A stretch of DNA of 64,000 nt from a virus. Under the pieces are notes generated by a model that was given only the letters and a program-made list of their open reading frames with translations, was not told the DNA's origin and ran no database searches. This document shows positions 7,333-15,295 of the stretch, piece by piece; position 1 is the stretch's first letter; each line of letters begins with the position of its first letter. A program made the translations under genes and the position numbers. The stretch spans positions 62,001 to 126,000 of IMG/VR virus record IMGVR_UViG_3300013125_000003. The stretch is one strand, 5' to 3'.

Positions 7333-7528
7333 TAGTTGTTTTTTCTTGATTTTTTATTCCCATCCAATTATGACCATCTGGCTGAATTTGTGTAGTTGTA
7401 AAATAATCGCATTCCGCGGAAATCTCAGTAGACAGATTTTCAGCATCTTCTTTGCTTAAATTTGATTTAACTTGAGCATATCCGCCAAACGGATCTCCAA
7501 CAAATACAGTATATCCATATCGTTTGAT
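7313..7528 (-). CDS. Small hypothetical protein lacking a standard start codon
   Basis: A 71-codon open frame on the minus strand fills the gap between gp46 and the TS-family gene. Its translation looks real: (I)KRYGYTVFVGDPFGGYAQV near the start and a charged helix after it (SNLSKEDAENLSTEIS). No ATG, GTG or TTG occurs before this core, and an in-frame stop lies two codons before the ATC. The most natural start is the ATC at 7526-7528, about 12 nt after the -10 box of a strong early-type promoter. It either uses ATC as a non-canonical start or has lost its ATG by mutation. It overlaps the start of the next gene by 20 nt. Function unknown; resembles the many small phage proteins of the YTVFVG type. 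Confidence 0.45.
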   Translation of the reverse strand: MKRYGYTVFVGDPFGGYAQVKSNLSKEDAENLSTEISAECDYFTTTQIQPDGHNWMGIKNQEKTTNESISS

Positions 7529-7540
7529 TCTTTACTTTAT

Positions 7541-7567
7541 ATTGTATTAATTACTGCGAATTAGTTT
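7541..7567 (-). promoter_or_regulatory. Early/middle-type promoter AAACT-N16-TACAAT
   Basis: On the minus strand AAACT (7567-7563) is followed after exactly 16 nt by TACAAT (7546-7541). It begins the operon of the 71-codon ORF, the TS-family enzyme, dCMP deaminase and the 132-aa protein. Confidence 0.65.
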
Positions 7568-9236
7568 ACGAAAATTTGATGTCTGAGAAGTGATCTACCT
7601 TCTGAACTGACAATTTTCTATCGAAAAGTTCCTCCGGTAGAGGAGAATGCGAAATGACGAACACTGTCATCCTATACTTTTTGGAAAAAGTTTTGAGAAG
7701 GTCAACCACCCGGTATATCGATTCTACATCTAGCGATGAAAATATCTCGTCCAAGAAAAGAAGGTTGATGCTGTTGTTCTTCAACTTTATCAGCTCAATG
7801 ATTCCTAACAGGACTATAAGGTTCATCTTTTTCTGCTCTCCAGTAGAAAGTGAGTCCGGCGAGATCTGAACTCCTAATTGTGTGATGACTGGCTCGAAAT
7901 TCATGTCGAACTCGAAAGCAAACGGAAAATCCAAAACCTTAGCGGTCCTCAATAGTTTCTTGTTGAGGACGGGAAGTATCTCGGCCATCAGCATGCGTTT
8001 CATTCCGTTGTCAGAAAGAAGATCTTCCGATTCGACCGAAACTTTTATCTGGTCAACCAACTTATCTCGTTCAATGCTTGCTTTTTCCAAAGCTTTCTTT
8101 ATGGTTTCAACTACCTCAGCAAGGTAACTAGTGCCGTCAGTATCGAGATCCTCTTCCATGCTCAAACCTGAAAGTTCCTTTCTTAACGGGGCTAACAGTG
8201 CATCTATCTGGTAGAACCGGTTCTTTGCAAATTCCTGCTCTCCTTTTTTCTCTGAAAGAACAGTTTCGGCTTTCTTCACAGTTTCAGATAGGGTTGGAAT
8301 CTGCTTTTCTTGAGAAGATTTTTGCTCAACTATGTCATCCTTTATCTTGGAATGGTTAGCATCAGTGAGATCCGACAAGCAGTGAGGGCACTTATTATTG
8401 TTCTTGTAGAGCTGTAGTTTCTTATCCCAATCCAAGATGTTCATCTGTGCAGCTGTCCTAGCATCCCTAGCTTCAGTCACAGCTTTTTCCAAAGTCTGAA
8501 CTTCTTTCGTGATGTTGTTATAGTTATCTTTGTAAAAGTCCTTGTCCTTTGCTAATTGTTCGATTCGTTCGGTTACTTCCTTCTTTCTAGCTTCTTTCTG
8601 AACCGAAAGATCCTCCTTCATAGTGTTCAGTTGGGTCAAGGAATTCTCAAGAGTTTTTCTGTTACTTTCCATGGATGAATCAAGAGTCAACAGAGCAGCT
8701 TTTAAAGTCTTCAGCTGTTCCTTGTTCTTCTTGGCCATGTAATTAACGACTTCCAGCCCGAATATCTTATCGATGATCTGTCGTTTATCAGATGGACTGA
8801 GTTTAACGAAACTCTTAAAATCGTTTATCGAGAGACTTATCGTGTTGGAAAAAACGTTGAACGGAATCTTCACGAGTTCCTCTTCGACAAAGTCGTCCAT
8901 CCTTCTTTTGTCAGGAAGGTTGTGTTCTACTCCGTTGATAGCGAGCCTGGAGAAATTAGGTTCCAGGCCTCTCTCTATCTCTATTCTATCACCGTTATCC
9001 GTGATGAAGTCTACGAAAGTGTAACCGTTCTTGTTCAAACGGTTCGGCAGTTCCTTGGTCTTGCGTATCGAAGATTTGCCGTAGAGCGAAAATGTGATAG
9101 CATCCGAGATGGTGGATTTTCCGCCGCCGTTCTTTCCTTCAACTAGGATCAACTGTGGATCCTCAGAGAAGGAAAATGCTTGGACCTTGTTTCCGTACGA
9201 GCAAAGGTTCTTAAATGAAAAGTTGAGTAGCTTCAT
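7566..9236 (-). CDS. 46: Recombination endonuclease ATPase subunit, gp46-like (SbcC/Rad50)
   Basis: A 556-aa SMC-type ATPase that partners gp47 to process DNA ends for recombination-dependent replication. Visible motifs: Walker A GKNGGGKST (34-42); two coiled-coil arms around a zinc hook CPHC (283-286); ABC signature LSTGEQ (463-468); Walker B LLFLDEIFSSLD (492-503); and a switch His in ISHS. The length is the same as T4 gp46 (560 aa). The gene lies two genes downstream of gp47 on the same transcript, with a small SET-like gene in between. It starts 2 nt after that gene's stop. It is the last gene of the uvsX operon; no hairpin terminator follows before the next promoter. Confidence 0.95.
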   Translation of the reverse strand: MKLLNFSFKNLCSYGNKVQAFSFSEDPQLILVEGKNGGGKSTISDAITFSLYGKSSIRKTKELPNRLNKNGYTFVDFITDNGDRIEIERGLEPNFSRLAINGVEHNLPDKRRMDDFVEEELVKIPFNVFSNTISLSINDFKSFVKLSPSDKRQIIDKIFGLEVVNYMAKKNKEQLKTLKAALLTLDSSMESNRKTLENSLTQLNTMKEDLSVQKEARKKEVTERIEQLAKDKDFYKDNYNNITKEVQTLEKAVTEARDARTAAQMNILDWDKKLQLYKNNNKCPHCLSDLTDANHSKIKDDIVEQKSSQEKQIPTLSETVKKAETVLSEKKGEQEFAKNRFYQIDALLAPLRKELSGLSMEEDLDTDGTSYLAEVVETIKKALEKASIERDKLVDQIKVSVESEDLLSDNGMKRMLMAEILPVLNKKLLRTAKVLDFPFAFEFDMNFEPVITQLGVQISPDSLSTGEQKKMNLIVLLGIIELIKLKNNSINLLFLDEIFSSLDVESIYRVVDLLKTFSKKYRMTVFVISHSPLPEELFDRKLSVQKVDHFSDIKFS

Positions 9237-9238
9237 AG

Positions 9239-9733
9239 TTATTGCTTAAAGTAAGTTAGTTCGTTCCCTCTAGAAACGAACCTAACTGTTTTGAAAACGC
9301 AGACTTTGTTGTCCTCATGATACTCACATATAAGGTTTGGAATTTCGCTAGTTCGGTATAGCATTCCGTTTCCCAACATCACTACGTGAGACTTTGATTC
9401 TAGAAGAGCAGTCGGATTCATCTTCGACATGAGAATTCTCCTGAATTCGTCAGGCGTTATCTCGCCTCGGTCCAATCGTTTTTCTAGTTCCAGTTCGCTC
9501 AGCTCAGCTAGCAGCTCGTATTCCTTTTTCAGAACAGCGGAATCTGTGAAAATCTTTTCCTGAAACGATGGAACTACCTTTCCTAGAATGATTGCCTCTT
9601 TCTTAGTTAGGATAGAAACTGGGCAGATTTCGACGATCTCGTCCATGGGTATGTCGGTCCTAGCTAGGACCACGTAATTCGCTCCGCCTAAGTTCTTTAC
9701 AAAAACGTAATCGCTGACGTATGGGTTAAGCAT
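9239..9733 (-). CDS. Divergent SET-domain-like protein between gp46 and gp47
   Basis: A 164-aa protein. The N-terminal part (residues 8-40, VFVKNLGGANYVVLARTDIP, then a DEIVEICPV strand) and the C-terminal part (117-162, GNGMLYRTSEIPN, then VCVFKTVRFVSRGNELTYF) follow the layout of small SET proteins: GxGVFAxRDIxxGEVIExCP, a GxxSLxNHSxxPN loop and a VFxAxRDIxxGEELTxxY end. The cofactor-binding Asn-His of NHSxxPN is replaced here (YRTSEIPN), so methyltransferase activity is doubtful. The intervening region is a charged helical insert (60-105). It overlaps gp47 by 8 nt and ends 2 nt before gp46. I infer a DNA-metabolism-linked accessory protein that uses a SET fold for binding or lysine methylation. 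Confidence 0.7.
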   Translation of the reverse strand: MLNPYVSDYVFVKNLGGANYVVLARTDIPMDEIVEICPVSILTKKEAIILGKVVPSFQEKIFTDSAVLKKEYELLAELSELELEKRLDRGEITPDEFRRILMSKMNPTALLESKSHVVMLGNGMLYRTSEIPNLICEYHEDNKVCVFKTVRFVSRGNELTYFKQ

Positions 9734-10844
9734 TGTTCTGTTCCTCCATCACTTCTTTGTGAAGTTCAACGAACTTTGAAGCTATCTTTTTCTTAAAATC
9801 TAACGGGTAGTCCTTGGTCTTTAAGTATGCTTTGAATATGTCGAATAGGTTAAAATCTTTGTCTGGATCGAACTCGTCGGCGGTTGCCGTATTTTCGACC
9901 CTTTCCTTATCGGTGTACGTGAAAAATTCCAATCTTCGGTGAGTTGAATTAGCAATTTCTTCCAAGAACCGAGGAACCGGAAATTTGTTTGCGAACTTCA
10001 CGTTTATCATCACGTCAACAAAATTATTAGAGAATTGTTCCACGATAGCGGACTTTGGCATGTCCAAAATGTCGAAAATGTCGTACTTTAAAAAGATCGG
10101 CGACTTAGAATTTCGTATGAATTGTTCCTGTATCTCCGGCGTGTCAACTTGCAACCTGTAAAAACCTCTAGTGTTTCCGATATCTCCTCTATCCATCTGG
10201 TAAGGAGAACCGGTGTACAAGATATTTCCTTTTTCCTGCCTGATGTGAATGTGCCCGCTGTAAACTCGCTTGTACTCAGCAAACGATTCTTTTTCTAATC
10301 CTTTTTCGATAGTTACCCACTTGTTGTACTTGAAACCGACGATGTCTGTGTGACACACAACGTACTGACAGAACTTAAGGTGATCAACTAAAATGTTCTT
10401 CACTTTGGCTGGATCGTCCACCCACGGAAGCATCAAAAAATCGTGCTGGTTGTTTATTGATAGGATCTCAGGCGTTTCAAAAACGTGAATGTTGTCTGCT
10501 AAGTTTCCGATTGACCTTAACGAATGAACTTCGCTCTTGTCTTTGTAGTAAGTATCGTGATTTCCGGTTATTGTGAAAACCCCTCGTTTGAACTTTTTAG
10601 CTAGAACAGTAAATAGGTCCAAAACTTCGTTCTGGACTCTGACGTTTACCGCTTCACGGTAGTGAAATACGTCTCCTTCAAAAACCAAGATGTCCCTAGC
10701 CTCGTCGAAATCAGCATCGATCTTCTTCAGAAAAAAATTCATGAAAAAGTCTTTCTGTATCTCAGACCACTCAATTGAGTTGTTGCGTATCCCAAAGTGA
10801 GTGTCACCGATTAAGTAAACGTATCTTATGTTAGTTAGCTTCAT
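9726..10844 (-). CDS. 47: Recombination endonuclease nuclease subunit, gp47-like (SbcD/Mre11)
   Basis: A 372-aa calcineurin-like metallophosphoesterase that forms the nuclease of the gp46/gp47 complex. The family motifs are in order: GDTHFG (13-18), GDVFH (57-61), GNHD (94-97), CHTD (164-167) and SGHIH (196-200), covering the two-metal-ion ligands. The length is similar to T4 gp47 (339 aa). It overlaps the downstream SET-like gene by 8 nt and shares one base with the stop of the upstream gene, implying coupled translation in the recombination operon. Confidence 0.95.
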   Translation of the reverse strand: MKLTNIRYVYLIGDTHFGIRNNSIEWSEIQKDFFMNFFLKKIDADFDEARDILVFEGDVFHYREAVNVRVQNEVLDLFTVLAKKFKRGVFTITGNHDTYYKDKSEVHSLRSIGNLADNIHVFETPEILSINNQHDFLMLPWVDDPAKVKNILVDHLKFCQYVVCHTDIVGFKYNKWVTIEKGLEKESFAEYKRVYSGHIHIRQEKGNILYTGSPYQMDRGDIGNTRGFYRLQVDTPEIQEQFIRNSKSPIFLKYDIFDILDMPKSAIVEQFSNNFVDVMINVKFANKFPVPRFLEEIANSTHRRLEFFTYTDKERVENTATADEFDPDKDFNLFDIFKAYLKTKDYPLDFKKKIASKFVELHKEVMEEQNNA

Positions 10845-11518
10845 TACTCGTAAATTCTAAATTCCTTTGATGCTTTGTCGAGAAAATGGTAATCCTTATC
10901 GAGCTCGACGAGCAAAATTTCCTTGTTCTCGTAAGTTAACATGTCAAATAATTTCTTTGTCTCTATTCCAGTAAGTGACCCAATCGAATCAAAAATGTAA
11001 ATAGGATTGACAAAGACGCTCTGCTTTGATCCCGGTCCTATTCCTGCTCTAATGAACTCAAAGAGGAAGTTTATCTCAGTCTTGGTGTATTTTTTTCTCT
11101 CCGGTTCTTTTCTGAGAATTTCCTGAACTTCCGGGGCTTCTGATATGAAATTGTGAATGTCAACTTGTGTTATCTTATCGTCAACATAATCGGAATGCTT
11201 GTCCCGATCGTACATCACGAATTCTGGAGAACTTGGATCTATCTTGATCTCGCTTCGCGAGCTTGACATTTCCTCGTGTTCCTCAGCCTGCTGCCCTCCC
11301 ATGTTGTAGGAATTGTTGAAGATCTTATCGGTCTTTTTGAGCTGGGCATACGCAACTCTGCGTCTTTCCAATTCTTCCTGATCTTCATCCACCGGTTCTT
11401 CAGGTAAGTCGTCCGCTCCAAAATCCACAAGGTCCGAAGACGGCATAAGTTCGTCAACTTGATCGTCTGACTGATCTTCGATTACATCATCGAATATCGT
11501 ATCTTCATTGTCTTTCAA
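10844..11518 (-). CDS. Hypothetical protein with acidic N-terminus in the recombination operon
   Basis: A 224-aa protein that I do not recognise. Residues 1-60 are extremely acidic and probably disordered (VDELMPSSDLVDFGADDLPE). Residues ~95-224 look like a compact domain of helices and strands (KYTKTEINFLFEFIRAG; LLVELDKDYHFLDK). Located between the replicative helicase and gp47, it could be a helicase- or recombination-associated factor by position, but no motif supports a specific role. The acidic tail might mediate contact with basic proteins or with the ssDNA-binding protein. The start is preceded by an A-rich 16-nt gap after the helicase stop. Confidence 0.75.
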   Translation of the reverse strand: MKDNEDTIFDDVIEDQSDDQVDELMPSSDLVDFGADDLPEEPVDEDQEELERRRVAYAQLKKTDKIFNNSYNMGGQQAEEHEEMSSSRSEIKIDPSSPEFVMYDRDKHSDYVDDKITQVDIHNFISEAPEVQEILRKEPERKKYTKTEINFLFEFIRAGIGPGSKQSVFVNPIYIFDSIGSLTGIETKKLFDMLTYENKEILLVELDKDYHFLDKASKEFRIYE

Positions 11519-11534
11519 AGTTTAGTTAGTTATT

Positions 11535-13103
11535 TTAGCTTATCTCATTCAGTATGTCATCATGAGACTTTTTTGGCCCTCTTGGTTTTTCAGGAGGAGG
11601 TTGCTGCGGAAAATCCTCAGCTACCTGGGGTTGAATTTGCGGAAAATCATCGTCTAGGTTCAATCCCAACGACGGAACGTCAGTAGTCTGAGCAGTTTGG
11701 TACTGGCTTCGCATCTGTTCTTCCAGCGATTGAGTATCGTCATCGTCTGAGTAATACTCGGAGGCTGGATCCGTTTCTTCTATCAGTTTGGAATACTCGT
11801 AATCCAACCTGAACATCTTGAAGCTCTCGTTGTAACCGCCGTCTCTGTTTGCGATAAGCTTTATCTTCATTCTTCTTTCAAGCGGACCTCTTATCAGACC
11901 GAACAATGAATCCACCGTGTGAATTAGGCCGAACGATTCAGCGACATCAGTCATTCCTAAGTCCTGATCATCTACTGCTTCTCGTTTTATCTGAGTAGCT
12001 GATATGATGCACCATTCGTTTCGTATGGCGACTGCTCTGAGTTCCTCGCTGATCGTCTTTACGTTTCCGTACATGTTTCCCTGATCTCGAAGAGGTCTCA
12101 TCAAGTTCAGGTAGTCTACGATTATGACTTTGAACTTGATGCCGGTGTTCTGCTGAACCCGTAAGAAGTAATTTTCTATGTCGATCGCGGTGGCGGAACC
12201 CGCGCCAAATTCTCTAACTTCCAAGTGTCCTAAGTTGGGCACTTTTTCTCTTAAAGAATTTATTCGTTCGTCGATGCCGACCGCATCTTCCTTGGTCAAG
12301 TAAGAATCGTACTCCTTAGTGCGAATGTTTAGGATAGTGGACCCTAACCTCTTCATGTACTTTCGGTCAGAGAGTTCAAGCGTAGCGATACCAACGTCAA
12401 CTCCGCTTAAGAAAGCCCTGGCTCCGATGTTCGAAAGAACCATCGATTTTCCGACCTTCGGCCTACCTTGGAATATGACCAACGTTTTTGGGTTCCATCC
12501 GCCATCTAAGACCTTATTGAAAAACGGAAAACCTGTTGGAGTTCCGACTTTTGAAAGTTGAATGTGGTGATTAGCATTGAAAAAGTTTAACCCTGAATCT
12601 GCGCTAGTAAAAGATAAGTTGAGTTTATCGCTGAACTTAGTTCGAACTTCGTTGGTGATGAGCTCGATGTTATCTGGATTTACCTCTGCCGTTTTTAAGT
12701 AGGAAAGAGTCTCGATAGTTACCTCATTGAGGTTCTTCAAAAGAACGAAAGCTTTGGTATACTTGACTAAGAAATCGTAAGTCATCGATTTTAAGTCGAT
12801 TTCAAATAGCTTTTCGAACTTATCTTCCGGAATGTCAAGGTTGGCTAAATTGGACAACTCTCTGATCTCGTTCTTCGTTGGGACTTTTCGGTATTCAACG
12901 AAGAACTTTTTGACTTCCCTGTAAACTTTTTGAAGAACATCATCGTTAAAATAGTGAGGTTTCACGGCAGCGATGACTTCACGTTTGTCGATCGACTCAC
13001 TATTTTTTGGTTTGATCACTACCTCATTATCGTCTGGCATCAGAACGAAATTGAATATCAATTTCTCCAGCAGCTCGATATTTTCCTTAAAATCTATTAC
13101 CAT
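11535..13103 (-). CDS. 41: Replicative DNA helicase, gp41-like (DnaB family)
   Basis: A 522-aa hexameric 5'-3' helicase that unwinds the replication fork. The RecA-type core starts around residue 185: Walker A GRPKVGKS (213-220), Walker B VIIVDYLNLM (326-335) and ISATQIKR (367-374), as in DnaB/gp41. The N-terminal 170 residues correspond to the helical collar domain. The C-terminal ~70 residues are an acidic then Pro-rich tail (FPQQPPPEKPRGPKK) that T4 gp41 (475 aa) lacks, possibly for loader or polymerase contact. The gene sits in the uvsX operon, 10 nt after a 113-aa unknown gene. No adjacent primase is seen in this window. Confidence 0.93.
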   Translation of the reverse strand: MVIDFKENIELLEKLIFNFVLMPDDNEVVIKPKNSESIDKREVIAAVKPHYFNDDVLQKVYREVKKFFVEYRKVPTKNEIRELSNLANLDIPEDKFEKLFEIDLKSMTYDFLVKYTKAFVLLKNLNEVTIETLSYLKTAEVNPDNIELITNEVRTKFSDKLNLSFTSADSGLNFFNANHHIQLSKVGTPTGFPFFNKVLDGGWNPKTLVIFQGRPKVGKSMVLSNIGARAFLSGVDVGIATLELSDRKYMKRLGSTILNIRTKEYDSYLTKEDAVGIDERINSLREKVPNLGHLEVREFGAGSATAIDIENYFLRVQQNTGIKFKVIIVDYLNLMRPLRDQGNMYGNVKTISEELRAVAIRNEWCIISATQIKREAVDDQDLGMTDVAESFGLIHTVDSLFGLIRGPLERRMKIKLIANRDGGYNESFKMFRLDYEYSKLIEETDPASEYYSDDDDTQSLEEQMRSQYQTAQTTDVPSLGLNLDDDFPQIQPQVAEDFPQQPPPEKPRGPKKSHDDILNEIS

Positions 13104-13113
13104 GTGAATTGGG

Positions 13114-13455
13114 TTAACTTATTGAATAGTACCGTGAAAATTCCGACTTGCTGATGTAAAGGTATTCGCCTCTTCTTTCGAGCGCCTCGGAATCTATGAG
13201 GTCTTTCAGTATGGCTTTTATACGTCCCAAGAATTCTTCGGATTTAGTGTTGTCACCAAAAACGTACTTGAGAGTCTTTACTGAGAATTTTATATCAGCT
13301 GGATTCCATTCCTTTTCACGTGACTCAGCAACTCTAACTAGGTGCGAGATCACGTCGAACATGAAATCCTGAGACGTTGGATAGTTTGGCATGCTCTGGT
13401 GCAATCCCAAAGAATACTTTATGGGAAGAGTTTCTTGAATCTTAAAGTTCATCAC
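13114..13455 (-). CDS. Small protein between UvsX and helicase, possible winged helix
   Basis: A 113-aa protein that I do not recognise. The C-terminal half (IKAILKDLIDSEALERRGEYLYISKSE) has the helix-helix-wing pattern of winged-helix DNA-binding domains, ending in a Tyr/Ser-rich tail. It overlaps the end of uvsX by 14 nt and precedes the helicase by 10 nt, so it is firmly in the replication/recombination operon. The position between UvsX and helicase recalls mediator or loader genes (UvsY, gp59) in T4, but the sequence does not show the helical folds of either. A DNA-binding accessory role is inferred. Confidence 0.7.
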   Translation of the reverse strand: MMNFKIQETLPIKYSLGLHQSMPNYPTSQDFMFDVISHLVRVAESREKEWNPADIKFSVKTLKYVFGDNTKSEEFLGRIKAILKDLIDSEALERRGEYLYISKSEFSRYYSIS

Positions 13456-14638
13456 CCGGTCCTTCCTCTTCCGAGTCAGCTAATTCTTCTGCTTCCAGTT
13501 CGGACAAACCCTCAACTGTTTCTGGGTATTTGAACTTCGGCTTTATGACGTTCTCGTCCAATGCGTGAAGCACGTCCTGTGTAAAGAGACGAGAGGTAAA
13601 GAACTGTCTAACTGGAACTTCATCGCCGTTGTGACTGATGATGTAGTTCTGAGCTTTTGGTCCTGGCTTGAAGTAGAATGTGTCGTTTCCGACTGTAAAA
13701 GGATGACAATCTTTCTGCTCGTCCGGCTTTAACTTTAGGTACTCCTTCTCGGTCAATTTTTTTCCACGGCCGACTCCGCAGCCGACCCAATCAACGTAAC
13801 CCTGCAAGCCAACGAATGGGTTCATACCTTTCTGGTGAGAGATGTGAAATTCGATCTCAATCGGACGAGCAAGACGGTTCTTTCTGGTCTTCGACCTAAC
13901 GATGATTCCGGTTGCAGTCTTTTCATCGTCTCGTAGTATTCCCTTGCTAAGCATGAGAATGATAGAAGCTGCGAATTCTGGACCGCCTCCGCCGCTGGGG
14001 GATTTGCCGGTGTATGCATCGGTCCCGCTGTAAGTGTGGTTAGTGAAGATGAAGGGAATGGCTAAGTTGGAAAGGTCCAAGGTGAACGATTTGAAAAGAG
14101 CCCTGAGCTCCTTAGCCCGAAGACCCATATCTGCTGCGTTCTTTCCTTTCTCGATGTCAGCGATAGATTTGTCTGTGTCTAACATGCCTACAGAATCGAC
14201 GAACAGAGCGATCTTTAGGTCTGAACTTTCCTTCTTGGTCTTTATCATACCATCGACGAAAAACTTAACGTCGCTGATCAGTTTCATCCTGTAGTATTTG
14301 AGCATTCCTAAATCAGCTCCAAACTTCGGAAAGTCGGTTGAGTCGATAGCTCCCTCGGTGTCAATGTAAAACACGTAGTAACCCATCTTCTGAAGCTCTC
14401 GAACAGCATTCATGCAGAGGAAAGTTTTTCCAGCTCCTGGATCGCCAGCTATTCCAATGCTTCGAGTGTTTGGAAAACCTCCGAAGATTGAACCGGACAG
14501 CTGTGCATTTAGTAGGTAATTTCCGGTAGGAATGAACTCGCTGATATCCGCGAATCCCTTTAATTCGACTATTGATTTTACGCGTTTTTCCAAGTTATCG
14601 GTGAACTTCTCAAACGCTTCAAATGGTGTTTTTGCCAT
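13442..14638 (-). CDS. uvsX: UvsX/RecA-like recombinase
   Basis: A 398-aa strand-exchange ATPase that drives recombination-dependent replication and repair. Walker A is GDPGAGKT (65-72); the FYIDTEGA segment carries the catalytic Glu; Walker B is IALFVDSVGML; and the Gly-rich DNA-binding loop is SPSGGGGPEF. The length matches T4 UvsX (391 aa). The acidic C-terminal tail (ELADSEEEGPGDEL) is typical of RecA-family regulation. It is the first gene of its operon, with its own early-type promoter in the 54-nt gap upstream, overlapped by an inverted repeat. Confidence 0.95.
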   Translation of the reverse strand: MAKTPFEAFEKFTDNLEKRVKSIVELKGFADISEFIPTGNYLLNAQLSGSIFGGFPNTRSIGIAGDPGAGKTFLCMNAVRELQKMGYYVFYIDTEGAIDSTDFPKFGADLGMLKYYRMKLISDVKFFVDGMIKTKKESSDLKIALFVDSVGMLDTDKSIADIEKGKNAADMGLRAKELRALFKSFTLDLSNLAIPFIFTNHTYSGTDAYTGKSPSGGGGPEFAASIILMLSKGILRDDEKTATGIIVRSKTRKNRLARPIEIEFHISHQKGMNPFVGLQGYVDWVGCGVGRGKKLTEKEYLKLKPDEQKDCHPFTVGNDTFYFKPGPKAQNYIISHNGDEVPVRQFFTSRLFTQDVLHALDENVIKPKFKYPETVEGLSELEAEELADSEEEGPGDEL

Positions 14639-14653
14639 GCGTAATGCGTATTT

Positions 14654-14679
14654 TTCGGTATACTGTATTGTACACCGAA
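14654..14679. promoter_or_regulatory. Inverted repeat overlapping the uvsX -10 box
   Basis: The arms TTCGGTATAC and GTACACCGAA are complementary with one mismatch and surround a 6-bp centre (TGTATT). The -10 hexamer (TACAAT on the minus strand, 14667-14672) lies inside the repeat, so this is a plausible operator; it could also form a 5' hairpin in the leader. Confidence 0.45.
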
Positions 14680-14693
14680 GATCACGCGAGTTT
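14667..14693 (-). promoter_or_regulatory. Early/middle-type promoter AAACT-N16-TACAAT for the uvsX operon
   Basis: On the minus strand AAACT (14693-14689), a 16-nt spacer and TACAAT (14672-14667) stand about 28 nt before the uvsX ATG. The upstream element overlaps the stop codon of the preceding gene. Confidence 0.65.
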
Positions 14694-15295
14694 TACGCAA
14701 AATAAGAAACTAAGAGAAAAGCTCCGGCTAAAATCGTGACGTCTGGGTAATCGCCGTTGACGACTTGATGGAAACCTAATCTAACGATTTCGGATTCACC
14801 TCGGGTGAACGGGGATTTGGCTAGGGTAGTCGTAAATTCCAACTGCTCGTCTGGTCGTACGACTTTCGTAAGGTCGATAGCATAGCACTTAAACTTTGCG
14901 CTGATGGGTTCGCTGAACGTCATCGGGCCCAAGTAAAAAAGGTCATCCTCAGTAATGCCGATCTCGTCGATGTTCAACCCTGCTTCTTCCAAAAGAGCTC
15001 GACCGACGGAATCGTAAGCGGTTGAATCTCTTTCTGAATCCAAAGTATCGACCAGCAAGGAAACGTCCGCTCGGTCAGTAGCATGGTTTTGAAACTTGAC
15101 GCCGTAGATGTAAGAGATCTTGTCTTCCTCGTTTCTCTCGAACGGAATGATAGCTATGAAGTTGGATTTCGACACGAGTCTGTTATCCTTATCGGTGTTT
15201 CTGCTTAGAGAAACCAGGTCGAATTTTCCTCCTTCAAGCGGAGTGATCGTTTTAACGATCTTTGCCGGTTCCAGAGGGTTTGAATTATTGGTCAT
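14693..15295 (-). CDS. Nudix-fold-like protein with degenerate Nudix box
   Basis: A 200-aa protein. The segment GRALLEEAGLNIDEIG resembles the helix of the Nudix box (REUXEEXGU), preceded by a strand-loop region and followed by YLGPMTFSEPISAKFKCYAIDLT, a typical Nudix beta-sheet order. But Ala replaces the first Glu of REUxEE and the upstream G-x5-E element is not in register, so hydrolase activity (for example on nucleoside diphosphate derivatives) is uncertain. A hydrophobic stretch ends the protein (VTILAGAFLLVSYFA). It is the last gene of the dUTPase/polymerase operon and overlaps its upstream neighbour by 11 nt. Confidence 0.6.
   Translation of the reverse strand: MTNNSNPLEPAKIVKTITPLEGGKFDLVSLSRNTDKDNRLVSKSNFIAIIPFERNEEDKISYIYGVKFQNHATDRADVSLLVDTLDSERDSTAYDSVGRALLEEAGLNIDEIGITEDDLFYLGPMTFSEPISAKFKCYAIDLTKVVRPDEQLEFTTTLAKSPFTRGESEIVRLGFHQVVNGDYPDVTILAGAFLLVSYFA

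Noticed and set aside
7654-9146. Plus-strand ORFs over the gp46 gene
   Set aside because: Shadows of a well-supported minus-strand gene; Ser/Leu-rich translation without recognised motifs.
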